Assembly (NCBI RefSeq): GCF_006517175.1
Contig: NZ_CP041186.1
Coordinates: 2,135,001 to 2,199,000, forward strand
DNA length: 64,000 nucleotides
Direction: 5' to 3'
DNA from: Persicimonas caeni
GTDB lineage: Bacteria; Myxococcota_A; Bradymonadia; Bradymonadales; Bradymonadaceae
Part shown: one piece after another, positions 26,602 to 36,110 of the stretch
How positions within the stretch are numbered: the stretch's first letter is position 1
Layout of the letters: each line of letters starts with the position of its first letter
Made by a program: the position numbers and the translations under genes
Notes under the pieces: model-generated
Databases searched by the model: none
What the model saw: only the letters and a program-made list of their open reading frames with translations
What the model was told of the DNA's origin: nothing

Positions 26602-28359
26602 ATGAGACGACTTGGCGACATCTTGGAACGCTTCGAGCGCGATGAGAGCGGAGCGATCATGATCTTGGCCCTGGTCGCCTTCATGATCCTGATTTTGCTG
26701 GCGATGACGCTCTACGACGCCGGACTGGCGGCCAAAGACAAGGCCGAGGTGCAGGCTTCGGCGGACACCGCCGCGTACAGCCAGGCGGCGGTCAAAGCAC
26801 GCTCGATGAACATGATGGCTTATTCGAATATCTCCAAACGCTCGATTTGGGGGATTCATAGCCTGTATCCGAGTTATCTGAAGACGATGCACAACTGGAT
26901 CGTCACCAAGATCAACTCGACGTGTGAGCCGTGCGACGAGCCCGAATCGAGCACCTGCAAAAAGTGTCGCGCCGCCAAGCGTGAGCGCGCCCGCTGGATC
27001 GGGGCGACCTGTGAAGCCGGCGAAGACCTGTGCGAGATCGACAGTGACTTTTTGCTGCTGTCCGGGCGCAGCTACAGCAACAAAGTCACCTGGGCCAGCG
27101 ACGACCAGATGCGCATCGAGGATGTCGACACCGACTGGGCCAACCCAGCTTATGTCGACGCGTTCAACTTCGGCGCCAAGACCGGCCCGCCGCCCAGCCT
27201 CTTCGAGTCGTATATCGCCGAGGACGTGCGCGCCATCGACAACTACCAGCGCTACATCTTCGCGCTGACCCCCTGGTGGGGCTGGTCGGAGCACCTGGTC
27301 AAGGCGGTGCGAAACGGCGCGACGATGTCGAGCAGTTGGCCCGCCCCGGTGGGCGCGTTTCCGATGAGCTTGGGCTCGATGGCCAACAACCTGATCCAGC
27401 AGTTCCGCGGGTTGTTCGGCGGCGGCGCGGTGAGCTCGCCAAATTACACCCTGCACGCCGATTCCCTGCCGGTGTATCCGGGCCACGTGGGCACGATGAA
27501 GGGCGTGCTGACTGACGCGCTCAACGACAGCAGCGTGCGCGGCTGCCTTGTGGCCATGCTCCAGGGCGGAACCTGCACCGACCATATCGATCCCTTCTTG
27601 CTCGAGCATATCGCCAACGTGCTCGTCTTTTGGATGCGCTCCGAGGGCGTGCTCGGCGGGGACTACGAGCATCTCGACAATATCGAGGGCTACGCCACCA
27701 CCCTCGGACTGCACTACCGCGCCGCTTTCCAAGACTTCATCGATGTAGGGCTTCCGTACACACAGAACTCCTTCGAGAATATTTTGGGCGAGGACCGCGT
27801 CATCGGTGAGCCTTGGCTGCTGCGCCCCGCCGAGACCGAGGCCGAGTGGCAATTGAGCACGTCGAATATCGTGCTCACCTACCAGTCGCGCATGGGGACC
27901 TACGACAAAGATCGCGCCCGACAAAAGTACGGCATCATCGGTGAAGACCACCGCGGGAGCGGCCTGGGGAACTTGGCCAAGCGCGCCCGCCTCTACAGCA
28001 CGCCCGACGTGCCCGTGGTCATCGGCACCGACATGCTCAGCCAGGAGTTGACCTACAACGCCTCCGGTTATTGGGCGACGGCACGCAGCGAGATCTTCTT
28101 CAGCCACGGCGACACCCCCGACCTCTGGCATCCGTCGTGGTCGTCGCGGCTGCGACCGCTGGCCATCACCGACGAGTTTGCAGAGGCCGGCTATTCGATG
28201 AACTACGTCTACCACGACGCGGTCACCGGCTTTGCGCTGGCGGCCGTGCTCGGGGTGACCGAGCTGTCGGACGTCTTCACCGCCTTGTCCGACCTGGCCT
28301 ACATGGAAAAGGCGACCCTCTCGATGGGCAAATCGACCATTCAGGGGGTGTCCAAATGA
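26602..28359 (+). CDS. TadG/Flp pilus-assembly-like protein
   Basis: A 585-residue protein starting MRRLGDILERFERDESGAIM followed by a single hydrophobic helix (about 18-40) and KAEVQASADTAAYSQAAVKA, the hallmark of TadG-like Flp-associated proteins (RDxxGA..., then a helix, then QxAxDxAA). The long outer part (45-585) has a Cys-rich patch (CEPCDEPESSTCKKC near 112-126) and no von Willebrand domain I can recognise. It lies 23 bases after the TadE-like gene and overlaps the next gene by four bases (ATGA), consistent with translational coupling. Probably exported and held by its helix; proposed role is part of a surface fibre or its base. Confidence 0.7.
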   Translation: MRRLGDILERFERDESGAIMILALVAFMILILLAMTLYDAGLAAKDKAEVQASADTAAYSQAAVKARSMNMMAYSNISKRSIWGIHSLYPSYLKTMHNWIVTKINSTCEPCDEPESSTCKKCRAAKRERARWIGATCEAGEDLCEIDSDFLLLSGRSYSNKVTWASDDQMRIEDVDTDWANPAYVDAFNFGAKTGPPPSLFESYIAEDVRAIDNYQRYIFALTPWWGWSEHLVKAVRNGATMSSSWPAPVGAFPMSLGSMANNLIQQFRGLFGGGAVSSPNYTLHADSLPVYPGHVGTMKGVLTDALNDSSVRGCLVAMLQGGTCTDHIDPFLLEHIANVLVFWMRSEGVLGGDYEHLDNIEGYATTLGLHYRAAFQDFIDVGLPYTQNSFENILGEDRVIGEPWLLRPAETEAEWQLSTSNIVLTYQSRMGTYDKDRARQKYGIIGEDHRGSGLGNLAKRARLYSTPDVPVVIGTDMLSQELTYNASGYWATARSEIFFSHGDTPDLWHPSWSSRLRPLAITDEFAEAGYSMNYVYHDAVTGFALAAVLGVTELSDVFTALSDLAYMEKATLSMGKSTIQGVSK

Positions 28360-29348
28360 GCCCCTTCGTTTGCTTGATTCGTTGGGCGCGCCTGAATCTG
28401 GCCCGCTTCCACGCCGACCGCTTCGGCACCACGCTGACCGAGTTGCTGATCACCTTGCCGGTCTTCATCCTCATCTTCGGGGGCGTCTACCGGCTCGGCC
28501 AGATCCACTCGAAGGCGATCGTCACCGAAGGCGTGGCCTACAAGAACACTTTCAACAAAGCCCTGGACGTTCAGGGACTCGACGTGGGCGACGGGCTCAC
28601 CGGGCTGCTCCAAGGCTCGAGCTCGGCGGTACATATGGCGCCGCCGGTCGCCGCCGCCGACGCGATCGTCCAACTCGAGACCTACCAGCCGCGCCAAAAG
28701 AACACGTTGACCCGCGGGGCGATCAAACTGGCCGAGCACACCACCTATAGCTTCGACGGCCTGGTTCTCAGCGGCCACTTCGGCGAGTCGTACTCGCGGG
28801 TGCGTCCGCTGCAGATGTTCGACGTCGGCTTTTTGGGGCTCAGCGACGAAGCGCCCACGGCCAACCCCGAGGACCTGCTCGGCGGGTCGTACCTGTCGCG
28901 CGACCTGCTCTATGATGGCCCCAACGTCGACTTCCAGGGCGGAGGTTTTAATACCTCGAACCCGTTTCAGTCGATCTATGGCATGCTCAACGGCATGATC
29001 TCGATGAGCGGTGCCCGCGGCGCGCTGGCCGCCAACATGCGCTACGGCACGGTCACCGGCGTGGACACCGACCAGCTCGACATGGGCTATCGGGTCATCG
29101 ACTTCGAGAGTTACTACAACGTCTCGGTGCCCACGTACCTGGGAAGCGAGCCCTGGTTCGACCAGATGCGCGCCATGGTCATCACCCGCTTCACGATGGC
29201 CAACCCCGACTACGCTCTCTACAACAAGCCGTTCGGGTTCAAAGGCGCCCCCGATCTGCAACTGGGCAACGGGCCCCTCGATGTGCCCGAGAAGGACGAA
29301 ATCCGGCTGACATCGCCGGTAAATTACAACGCTGATACGCTGCAATGA
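28356..29348 (+). CDS. TadE-like pseudopilin 2
   Basis: A 330-residue protein with a basic start MSPFVCLIRWARLNLARFHA, then DRFGTTLTELLITLPVFILI (about 21-40), the Thr-Glu-hydrophobic motif of TadE-like pseudopilins, and a long outer domain with no Cys after the N-terminus. It starts at the ATG overlapping the previous stop (ATGA); a longer open frame upstream lies inside the preceding gene and is not used. Together with the two genes before it, it forms a trio of pilin-like proteins, which in Tad systems are minor subunits or adhesion factors. Only four bases separate it from the next gene. Confidence 0.7.
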   Translation: MSPFVCLIRWARLNLARFHADRFGTTLTELLITLPVFILIFGGVYRLGQIHSKAIVTEGVAYKNTFNKALDVQGLDVGDGLTGLLQGSSSAVHMAPPVAAADAIVQLETYQPRQKNTLTRGAIKLAEHTTYSFDGLVLSGHFGESYSRVRPLQMFDVGFLGLSDEAPTANPEDLLGGSYLSRDLLYDGPNVDFQGGGFNTSNPFQSIYGMLNGMISMSGARGALAANMRYGTVTGVDTDQLDMGYRVIDFESYYNVSVPTYLGSEPWFDQMRAMVITRFTMANPDYALYNKPFGFKGAPDLQLGNGPLDVPEKDEIRLTSPVNYNADTLQ

Positions 29349-29352
29349 CTGG

Positions 29353-30384
29353 ATGAAATTGGTGAATTTCGACGCCCGCCACATAGCGCTCAACCTGCTC
29401 AAGATCTCCGCCGCGGTGGCGGTCATCTTCGCCGTCGGCACGGCGGTCGTCATATGGGGGCCGACCGGCGAAGTGCGCGAGGGCCAGGCCGATATCATCG
29501 ACCTCGACCTTGGCTTTGGGCCCACTTCGGCCAACAAGCGCTTCGGCAAAGCCCTCGAGCGGCTCGGCCACGACGAGCCGCAGGCGTTCGACCTCAACGG
29601 CAACACCGTCTACTTCTCGGTCAACTACCTCGACAAGCGCCCCCGCGAAGCGATGCTGCGCTACCAGGAGGAGTTCGCGCTCCAAGAGGTCAACGACCGG
29701 GCCTACTACGAGGTCAACGAGGACAACTGGGAAGACCGCATGTTCACCGGCTTGTCGGGCGGAGTCGCCCCGCAAGTGGTCACCGACGACTACATCACCA
29801 TGGGCGGGATGACCATGCGCGGCCACGCCGACGACCCGCTGGAGGTGATTCGCCAGTACCGCCCCGACCTCGACGAGTCGGAGCTGTTTCGCGGCCACCG
29901 CTGGGTCGAGATGTTCTGGGAGCCGTCCATGGCGCGCACCACCGTGCTCGCCTCGTGGAGCGACGACGAGTTCGACTACGCCAAAATGGTGCCAGGCCAG
30001 GCCAAAGAGAACCTGAGCGTCGACCCGCTGGTGCCCTCGTGTCCCGGTTGCACGCGCGTCAATCGCTTCCGCGATCTCGACCGCGAGCGTGTGCACGAGT
30101 CGAATATTTTTGTGACAAGCGTCGGCCCCCGTCAGCTCCAGCAATTCTATTATCAGGCGATGAAGGCCCGCGGCTGGACCCGCCGCAAGAGCAACGCCCC
30201 GCTGGGTCAAGTCCAGCAAGAGGTCTCGTTTCAGGGTGATGAGACTAAGGTGCTCTCGTTCTACCGGCCCGAGGCCGGCGATGACCGTATTTTGACCTTA
30301 TTGATTTATCCGATCGGACAAGGCCAAACCGCCGTGCATACGTCACTGTCGCGAAGTGCGCACTTGGCTAATGAAAGTGAGTGA
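29353..30384 (+). CDS. Membrane-anchored protein of the pseudopilin operon, unknown
   Basis: A 343-residue protein with one N-terminal membrane helix (about 14-35, LLKISAAVAVIFAVGTAVVI) and a soluble outer domain with a single CPGC motif near residue 233. No family is recognised. Its position, four bases after the second TadE-like gene and just before a lipoprotein gene, suggests a structural or periplasmic linker part of the same apparatus. Start: ATG at 29353; the gap is too small for a separate promoter. Confidence 0.6.
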   Translation: MKLVNFDARHIALNLLKISAAVAVIFAVGTAVVIWGPTGEVREGQADIIDLDLGFGPTSANKRFGKALERLGHDEPQAFDLNGNTVYFSVNYLDKRPREAMLRYQEEFALQEVNDRAYYEVNEDNWEDRMFTGLSGGVAPQVVTDDYITMGGMTMRGHADDPLEVIRQYRPDLDESELFRGHRWVEMFWEPSMARTTVLASWSDDEFDYAKMVPGQAKENLSVDPLVPSCPGCTRVNRFRDLDRERVHESNIFVTSVGPRQLQQFYYQAMKARGWTRRKSNAPLGQVQQEVSFQGDETKVLSFYRPEAGDDRILTLLIYPIGQGQTAVHTSLSRSAHLANESE

Positions 30385-30385
30385 G

Positions 30386-32971
30386 ATGATGACTCGAAAA
30401 TGGCTGCGCCCCAGGAAGACGGACTCGTTGCGCCACGTTTCGCGTGCCGCCAGCTTCTTGCTGTTGCTGGTGATTTCGCTGACCCTCGGCGCTTGTGGAG
30501 TGTCCGACGAACCGGACCAAGCGCCCGACGAGGAGTCGGTGCTCTCCCCGGAGAATATCCCCACGCCAGAGCCGGGGCCACGCCAGTTCCCCGCGCCCCA
30601 GGGCCGGTTTTTCGACCACGATCAAATCGTGGCGGTCAACCCCGACCCGTCGATGCGCAAGGACATGCGCCTGACCGACAACTTCTACTGGCTGGCCGAC
30701 GAGCACGCCGAGGCGATCGTCGAGTACAGCCTCGAGCGGCTGGTCTTTCCGCTGGAGGGCCACCGCGAGTTGCTCGGCTACAAACCGGGCCACATCATCG
30801 CCAACAAATTTGCGATGGTGCGCCACTACATCAACGAGATTCGCGTCGAGGGCGACCGGATCATCTTCGAGACGCGGCCGGCTAAGATCGGCGAGTTCGT
30901 CAAACACGGTAACTTCTTCCTGCATATCAAGCCGGGCGCCGAGGTGCCCCTGGGCCTCGACGCACTCGACCCGTATCTGTACGACACCCCGCAGGCGCTG
31001 ATGCAGGACGTGCGCGAGCACATGAACTCGCGGCTCATCCGCGAGCAAATCGCCGGGCTGAACCCCGAGCAGCTGCGCATGGCCACCCGCAGCCTGAATA
31101 ATATCGAGACGCGCCAGCAGCCGTTGCAGTGCAGCTACCCCGACGCCGGCGGCTCGGAGGTCTACAACTGCGACACCTATATCCGCGACAACCCCGAGGA
31201 GTTCCGCGCCCAAAACGGCAACCACAACGATTGCGTCGCGGCGGGCAACTGGAAGTACGAGGCCTCGTGCAAAGCCGATATCGAGGACAACGCCGACGAG
31301 TATATCCCCGACAACGACGCTCAGGAGCCGCACCAAAAGTGCATCCAGGCGGGCAACACCAAGACCAACAGCAACGGCGACCCCATCTGCGTATGCACGG
31401 GATTGTCGGTGGCCGACTGCATCGAGCAGCAATGCGACAAGTTGTGCGAGTGCACCAACCTGCCCGACGGCAACACCCTCGACCACTGCATCCACCACGT
31501 GTGCAAAGACGAGTGCAACCTGAGCACCGAGACGGTCGGCCAGGACCAGGGCGACGCGGCCAGCGGCAGCTTCGGCGGCAGCCTGTCGTTCTGCCTGAAC
31601 ACCGACACCAACCCCAACGACAGCGAGCGTTGCCCGGGTGACATCGCCATCAAGCAGGAAAAGGGCTACCAGCTCGGCCCGAACGTGCTCAACCTGACCA
31701 TCAAGCCCATCTTCATGGCCACCGTGGGCGTCAAAGCGAGCTTCGACTTCGACATCGACTGCTGCGTCGACATCGAGGCGGTCGCCAAAATCGGCCTGTA
31801 CGGCGGGGTGGGCTACGGGGTCAACGTGGCGCTGAACATCGCCAACTCGGCGGTCAACGCCAGCGACACGATGATTCGGTACTGGAGTGACGAATTCGGC
31901 TCGCCCATCGCCACCATCCAGGTGTGGATCCTGCAGCTGCAGCTCGACCCCTACATTCGCCTCGGGTTCAACGCCGAGGCGGGCCTGGGAGGTCAAATCG
32001 CCTACGAGTACTACGACGAGCACTGGTTCTACGGGTGTGTGTGGTTCGGCACCGACAACGGCGCCGAGTTCAAGGTCGGCGGCGAGGAGTCGGGCTCCAC
32101 GATCACCTACTGTGACTTACCCAACTACTCACGCGACGCGCAGTTCAACGGCTTTATCGAAGACGGATTCAACGCCGAGGTCGGCGTGGGCGCCTCGGTC
32201 GCCCTGGGGATCGAACTCAACCTGTACGGACGCCACCGAACCGGCGTTTGGTTCGAGCCGGTCAGGGTGTTGGCCGACCTGAACGCGTCGTTCCGAGCGC
32301 CTCGATGCACCTGGGACTACTTCATCCGCTTCGGCGCCCTCTTCGGCCTGGGCGTCGACCTGGGCATCATCAGCTTCAACCACGAGTGGACGTGGACCTG
32401 GGACTTCTTGCCCATCATCGCCGGAGAGGGACTCTTTACCGGCGGCATCTGGGAGGACATCTTCGGCTGCGGCCTCTACGACACCGCCGAACCCTACGGG
32501 GGTGATGCCATCGAGTGTGCCACCGGACCGGAGGGCGACGCCCAATGCACCACCGACCTGGGCACCGAGGCGCGCTGCTTCGTGCGCGAATGTGTCGAGC
32601 ACGACAACGTGCGTGTCTCGATGGGCTGGTTCACCCCGGGCGCCGACCTCGACCTGTACGTGCGCGACCCGGCCAACAACCAGTACAGCCAATCGACCTC
32701 GTACCCGGGCAACTTCACCCGCCACGACTGCGCGGGCACCTGCGGTGAGGAATCGCCCTCGTCGCGGTACATCGAAAACGCGGTCTTCCCCCAATCGCTC
32801 GAAGGTGAGTACGAGATCTGGGTGAGCCTCAACCCCAATTCGACGACCGACCAACCGGTGCCGTACACCATCGAAGTCGAGAGCGCGGACACCCGCCAGG
32901 TCTTCTCGGGCACGCTGTACCCGCAGCAGAACGATGCGACCCCGGCCGTCTTCACGCTGGCAGTGGACTGA
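30386..32971 (+). CDS. Large lipoprotein A with shared N-terminal domain and PPC-like C-terminus
   Basis: An 861-residue lipoprotein (lipobox LGAC, Cys37). Residues about 105-182 form the domain shared with three neighbours (centre YKPGHIIANKFAMVRHYINE, then IIFETRPAKIGEFVKHGNFF). Residues about 230-395 are Cys-rich, with repeated NGNHNDC/NTKTNSNGDPIC-type knots. The middle (410-720) is beta-rich and aromatic, and the C-terminal region (about 750-861) carries GWFTPGADLDLYVRDPANN, a pattern of bacterial pre-peptidase/DUF2135-like domains also present in lipoprotein B. The ATG at 30386 follows the previous stop by one base; a longer frame from a GTG at 30356 overlaps the upstream gene. It is the fifth gene of the operon. 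Function unknown; placement implies outer-membrane attachment of the pilus-like apparatus. Confidence 0.7.
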   Translation: MMTRKWLRPRKTDSLRHVSRAASFLLLLVISLTLGACGVSDEPDQAPDEESVLSPENIPTPEPGPRQFPAPQGRFFDHDQIVAVNPDPSMRKDMRLTDNFYWLADEHAEAIVEYSLERLVFPLEGHRELLGYKPGHIIANKFAMVRHYINEIRVEGDRIIFETRPAKIGEFVKHGNFFLHIKPGAEVPLGLDALDPYLYDTPQALMQDVREHMNSRLIREQIAGLNPEQLRMATRSLNNIETRQQPLQCSYPDAGGSEVYNCDTYIRDNPEEFRAQNGNHNDCVAAGNWKYEASCKADIEDNADEYIPDNDAQEPHQKCIQAGNTKTNSNGDPICVCTGLSVADCIEQQCDKLCECTNLPDGNTLDHCIHHVCKDECNLSTETVGQDQGDAASGSFGGSLSFCLNTDTNPNDSERCPGDIAIKQEKGYQLGPNVLNLTIKPIFMATVGVKASFDFDIDCCVDIEAVAKIGLYGGVGYGVNVALNIANSAVNASDTMIRYWSDEFGSPIATIQVWILQLQLDPYIRLGFNAEAGLGGQIAYEYYDEHWFYGCVWFGTDNGAEFKVGGEESGSTITYCDLPNYSRDAQFNGFIEDGFNAEVGVGASVALGIELNLYGRHRTGVWFEPVRVLADLNASFRAPRCTWDYFIRFGALFGLGVDLGIISFNHEWTWTWDFLPIIAGEGLFTGGIWEDIFGCGLYDTAEPYGGDAIECATGPEGDAQCTTDLGTEARCFVRECVEHDNVRVSMGWFTPGADLDLYVRDPANNQYSQSTSYPGNFTRHDCAGTCGEESPSSRYIENAVFPQSLEGEYEIWVSLNPNSTTDQPVPYTIEVESADTRQVFSGTLYPQQNDATPAVFTLAVD

Positions 32972-32986
32972 TAAGGAAGCCGACCC

Positions 32987-35155
32987 ATGAAAAATACAAT
33001 GTATCATGTGGCCAGACGTGGATCGTGCTCCCTGCTGGTGGCGCTCGGCGCAGCGCTGCTCCTGGGCGGCTGCGGTGAAGCGGCGTCTCCGTCGGCACCG
33101 CCGGCCGTCGACGCGACCCGCGCGCTCGTCACACCGCCTGTCTCCGACGACCTCGAGTTGGCCGAGCGGGTCTTCTGGCTCGACACGGAGCGCGTCGCCC
33201 ACCTGGAGATTCGCGACGACTCCCTCGTCTTCGGCGCTCCCATCCCCTCCGATGTGCTCGAGTTGCAGGCCGGCGACGTGCTCATCAGCGACGTGGGCGA
33301 CGGCTTCTGGCGTGCCATCGAGCGCGTCGAGCACCTCGAAGATCGCTTGGTGCTGCACACCCGTGAGGCTGCGCTGGGCGAAGTGGTCGAGAACGGCACC
33401 ATCGACATCCGCGTGCGCAGCGGCCACCTCTACCAAAACGACCGCATCGTGCGCCGCTGCTATCAACTGGCGGTCGACAACCGCGGCGTGTGCATTCCCG
33501 ACGGAAGCAGGCCCATCCGGCTCGACACCGAAGAGAAGCTAGGCAGCCTCGATCTGTCGGCCGACCTCGGCGCGGTCTCGCAGGCCGATGTCTCCAACGC
33601 CAACCTGACCGTCGACGCCACCGCCGGCGGCATCAGCTTCGAGCCGGCGATCCGGCTGCGCCTGGTGCTCTTCGGCGGCCAGATCATCAGCGAGGAGTTC
33701 CAAGTCTCCGGCTGGGCCGACGTCGACGTCGACTGGACCGTCGAGACCCAGGGGCCCACGAGCCTGCGCGAGGCGCGCTCCCTTCCGGTGGTCAACGAAA
33801 CCCTGTCGTTCGACGTGATGGGCAAGACCTACCGCATGAACCCGGACCTGCGCCTGCTCTACGACGTCACCGCCACCGGTCAGGGAAGCGTCGACGTCGG
33901 CCTCGACGGCGACGGCTACGTCTTCGCCGGCTACAAGTGCTCGGTGGGCAATCGCTGCTCGGCCCTCGAGCCCAGCGACGCCCACGACATGTTCGACGGC
34001 ATCGAAGAACACCAACTCAACAGCGGCACGCCCAATATCAGCTTCCGCACCGCCCTCTTGGCCGGCGTCAAGCTCGTCGAAGGCGGCGTCGACAAGGCGC
34101 GCGCCACGCCTCTGAAGCTCCTGTACGAGACCCACGCCAACGTCTCGCCGCCGTTTTGCCCCTACGAGGCCACCAGCTCGGTCGAAGGCACCACCCTGCG
34201 CGAGGGTGAGCGCTACCGAAGCTACTTTCGCGACTACCTCGCCGTCGACCAACTCTTCACCGGCGAGAACGGCTGCGGGGTGACCGACGATGTGGTCGGC
34301 GAAGACGAATCCCCCTGCATCAGCGACGCCGACTGCCCCGATGGGCGCATGTGCCTTGTGGGCAAGAACCGCTGCGTGGAGGAGACGCCTTTCTCGGTCA
34401 CCCTCAAGTGGTCTCAAGCCGTCGACCTCGACCTGCGCGTCGAGACGCCGTCGGGCGAAGAGCTCAGCGCCTCCACGCCGGTGATCTCGGAGGGCAAATT
34501 GACCCACACCTCCGGCGGCGGCGAAGACTGCGACAGCTGTATCGGCCAGTGCGCCGGCGGCATCGCCGTCGACTGTCCCAACGAAACGCCCTCGGGCGGG
34601 AGCTGCCCCGAACCGTGTGAATACCAGACCGAGACCAACGGCACGTGCGAAGGTGGAACCTACACCTCCTCGTGCATCGGTCTGGACGAGAACTCGTGCG
34701 CCTTGATCGACAGCTGCTTTCTCTTCTCGCACTTCGGCCTAAAGACGTGCCTGGGCGTCTACCAAGCTCAGTGCAGTGCCCTGCAAGAACAGACCTGTAA
34801 TGATAATTCGTCGTGCAACTGGAACACCACGACCACCGAATGGTGTGACGGGAGCACCGTCGACTGCTCGACGCTCGACCAGATCAGCTGCGGCCGGAAC
34901 ACCAACTGCCACTGGGAGTTGGGCACTGGCGGTGGCGGCGAATTGCCGCCGTTCATCGAGCACGCGGCGATCAGTCGGGTGACTGCCGGCGACAAATTCC
35001 GCGTCTGGGTGGTCAACGCCAGCGGTACCGACGACGAGACGGCCTCCTACGAGTTGCTGTTCCGCACCGACACCGGCGAGAGCTTCGAGATGCGCGGAGA
35101 GTTCGAGCCGGCCCAGAGTTCGCAAAGTGTCTTCTTCGATTACGTGTACCAATGA
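32987..35155 (+). CDS. Large lipoprotein B with shared N-terminal domain and DLDL C-terminal domain
   Basis: A 722-residue lipoprotein with lipobox LLGGC (Cys29). The shared domain (about 65-142) centres on LQAGDVLISDVGDGFWRAIE and ends LVLHTREAALGEVVENGTID. A beta-rich middle (about 180-450) follows, then the C-terminal domain VTLKWSQAVDLDLRVETPSG, parallel to lipoprotein A. That domain is interrupted by about 150 residues of Cys-rich knots (SSCNWN, CEYQTE, CGRNTNCHWE types), after which the beta strands resume (FRVWVVNASGTDDETASYEL). AAGGAAG lies 8 bases before the ATG. It starts 15 bases after the lipoprotein A stop. The two probably act as a pair. Function unknown. Confidence 0.7.
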   Translation: MKNTMYHVARRGSCSLLVALGAALLLGGCGEAASPSAPPAVDATRALVTPPVSDDLELAERVFWLDTERVAHLEIRDDSLVFGAPIPSDVLELQAGDVLISDVGDGFWRAIERVEHLEDRLVLHTREAALGEVVENGTIDIRVRSGHLYQNDRIVRRCYQLAVDNRGVCIPDGSRPIRLDTEEKLGSLDLSADLGAVSQADVSNANLTVDATAGGISFEPAIRLRLVLFGGQIISEEFQVSGWADVDVDWTVETQGPTSLREARSLPVVNETLSFDVMGKTYRMNPDLRLLYDVTATGQGSVDVGLDGDGYVFAGYKCSVGNRCSALEPSDAHDMFDGIEEHQLNSGTPNISFRTALLAGVKLVEGGVDKARATPLKLLYETHANVSPPFCPYEATSSVEGTTLREGERYRSYFRDYLAVDQLFTGENGCGVTDDVVGEDESPCISDADCPDGRMCLVGKNRCVEETPFSVTLKWSQAVDLDLRVETPSGEELSASTPVISEGKLTHTSGGGEDCDSCIGQCAGGIAVDCPNETPSGGSCPEPCEYQTETNGTCEGGTYTSSCIGLDENSCALIDSCFLFSHFGLKTCLGVYQAQCSALQEQTCNDNSSCNWNTTTTEWCDGSTVDCSTLDQISCGRNTNCHWELGTGGGGELPPFIEHAAISRVTAGDKFRVWVVNASGTDDETASYELLFRTDTGESFEMRGEFEPAQSSQSVFFDYVYQ

Positions 35156-35210
35156 GAACCGCGCGCCCGATGAACCAACCTCCATTTTTGGATAGTCGAG
35201 TCTGTCAGTG

Positions 35211-36017
35211 ATGTACCGCACCAAACTCCATTCAGCGCACTTCAAGTGGCTCTGCATCGCGGGCGTTGTGCTCGCCTGCGGCTGCTCGCAGTCCAACGAT
35301 AAGTTCAAGAACGCCAAGGAACCGAGCACGGCCGACGCCGGCACCGACGGCACGTCCAGCGCCGACGGCGACCAGATCATCGATCCCACGCTCGCCAGCA
35401 CCCAGGAAGAGCTCATCGAAGCGGAGTGCTCGCTGCTCTACCGTTGCTGCTCGCCCACCGAGCTCGACGAGCGCTTCGGCATCGACGGCGACGAGGCCGA
35501 ATGCACCGACTTCCAGTCGGCCGTGCCCACCAGCATTCACCTGGCCAACCTGACGACCTCCATCGAGCAAGGCCGCATCACCTTCGACGCCGGCATGGCC
35601 CAGCTTTGCGCCGAGTCCTACCTGGCCCAGGATTGCAGCGAGTGGACGATGCTCAGCCCCGCGCGCACCCGCCTGCCCGGCTGCATCGAGATGATCATCC
35701 CCGAGGTCGAGGAGGGAGGACGCTGCAAGCAGAACTACGAGTGCACCACCGAGGTCTGCAAGTACGAGCAACCCGGCGACGAGTTCGGCACCTGCGTGAC
35801 CCGCGCCGCCGAGAACGAGCCTTGCTTCGACGCCCAGTGCGCCACCGGACTGTACTGCGACGTCTTCGACGACAAGTGCATCCCCCAAAAGCAAGACGGC
35901 CAAGCCTGCCTCGACGACGAAGAGTGCCTGTCGGGCGCGTGTTCGAGCGACGCCAACGGCGACCGATTCTGCTCGCCGCCGGCGCCGCTGTGCGTGTCGG
36001 GCCTCGACGAAGAGTAG
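35211..36017 (+). CDS. Dickkopf-like Cys-rich lipoprotein
   Basis: A 268-residue lipoprotein (lipobox VLACGC), last gene of the operon. Residues about 60-160 are helical with a Cys framework (CSLLYRCC, CTDFQSAVP, CAES, CSEW, CIEM). The C-terminal 110 residues contain about three repeats of the myxobacterial Dickkopf-like motif C-x5-C-x4-C (CKQNYECTTEVC, CFDAQCATGLYC, CLDDEECLSGAC). Such proteins are common and unassigned in Bradymonadota and Myxococcota. An in-frame GTG lies three bases earlier; the ATG is preferred. A bidirectional terminator follows at 36054. Confidence 0.75.
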   Translation: MYRTKLHSAHFKWLCIAGVVLACGCSQSNDKFKNAKEPSTADAGTDGTSSADGDQIIDPTLASTQEELIEAECSLLYRCCSPTELDERFGIDGDEAECTDFQSAVPTSIHLANLTTSIEQGRITFDAGMAQLCAESYLAQDCSEWTMLSPARTRLPGCIEMIIPEVEEGGRCKQNYECTTEVCKYEQPGDEFGTCVTRAAENEPCFDAQCATGLYCDVFDDKCIPQKQDGQACLDDEECLSGACSSDANGDRFCSPPAPLCVSGLDEE

Positions 36018-36047
36018 GCGTCGACGAGCATTCCAGCATCCTCCACG

Positions 36048-36087
36048 TAAAAACGCCCCGAGCAGTCCAACTGCTCGGGGCGTTTTT
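36048..36087. terminator. Bidirectional terminator between convergent operons
   Basis: Twelve-bp stem CGCCCCGAGCAG/CTGCTCGGGGCG (36054-36065 and 36071-36082) with A residues before it and five T residues after it, so it works on either strand. It separates the plus-strand pseudopilin/lipoprotein operon from lipoprotein C. Confidence 0.9.
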
Positions 36088-36110
36088 GTATCTGCGCTTC
36101 CAGACGGAAC

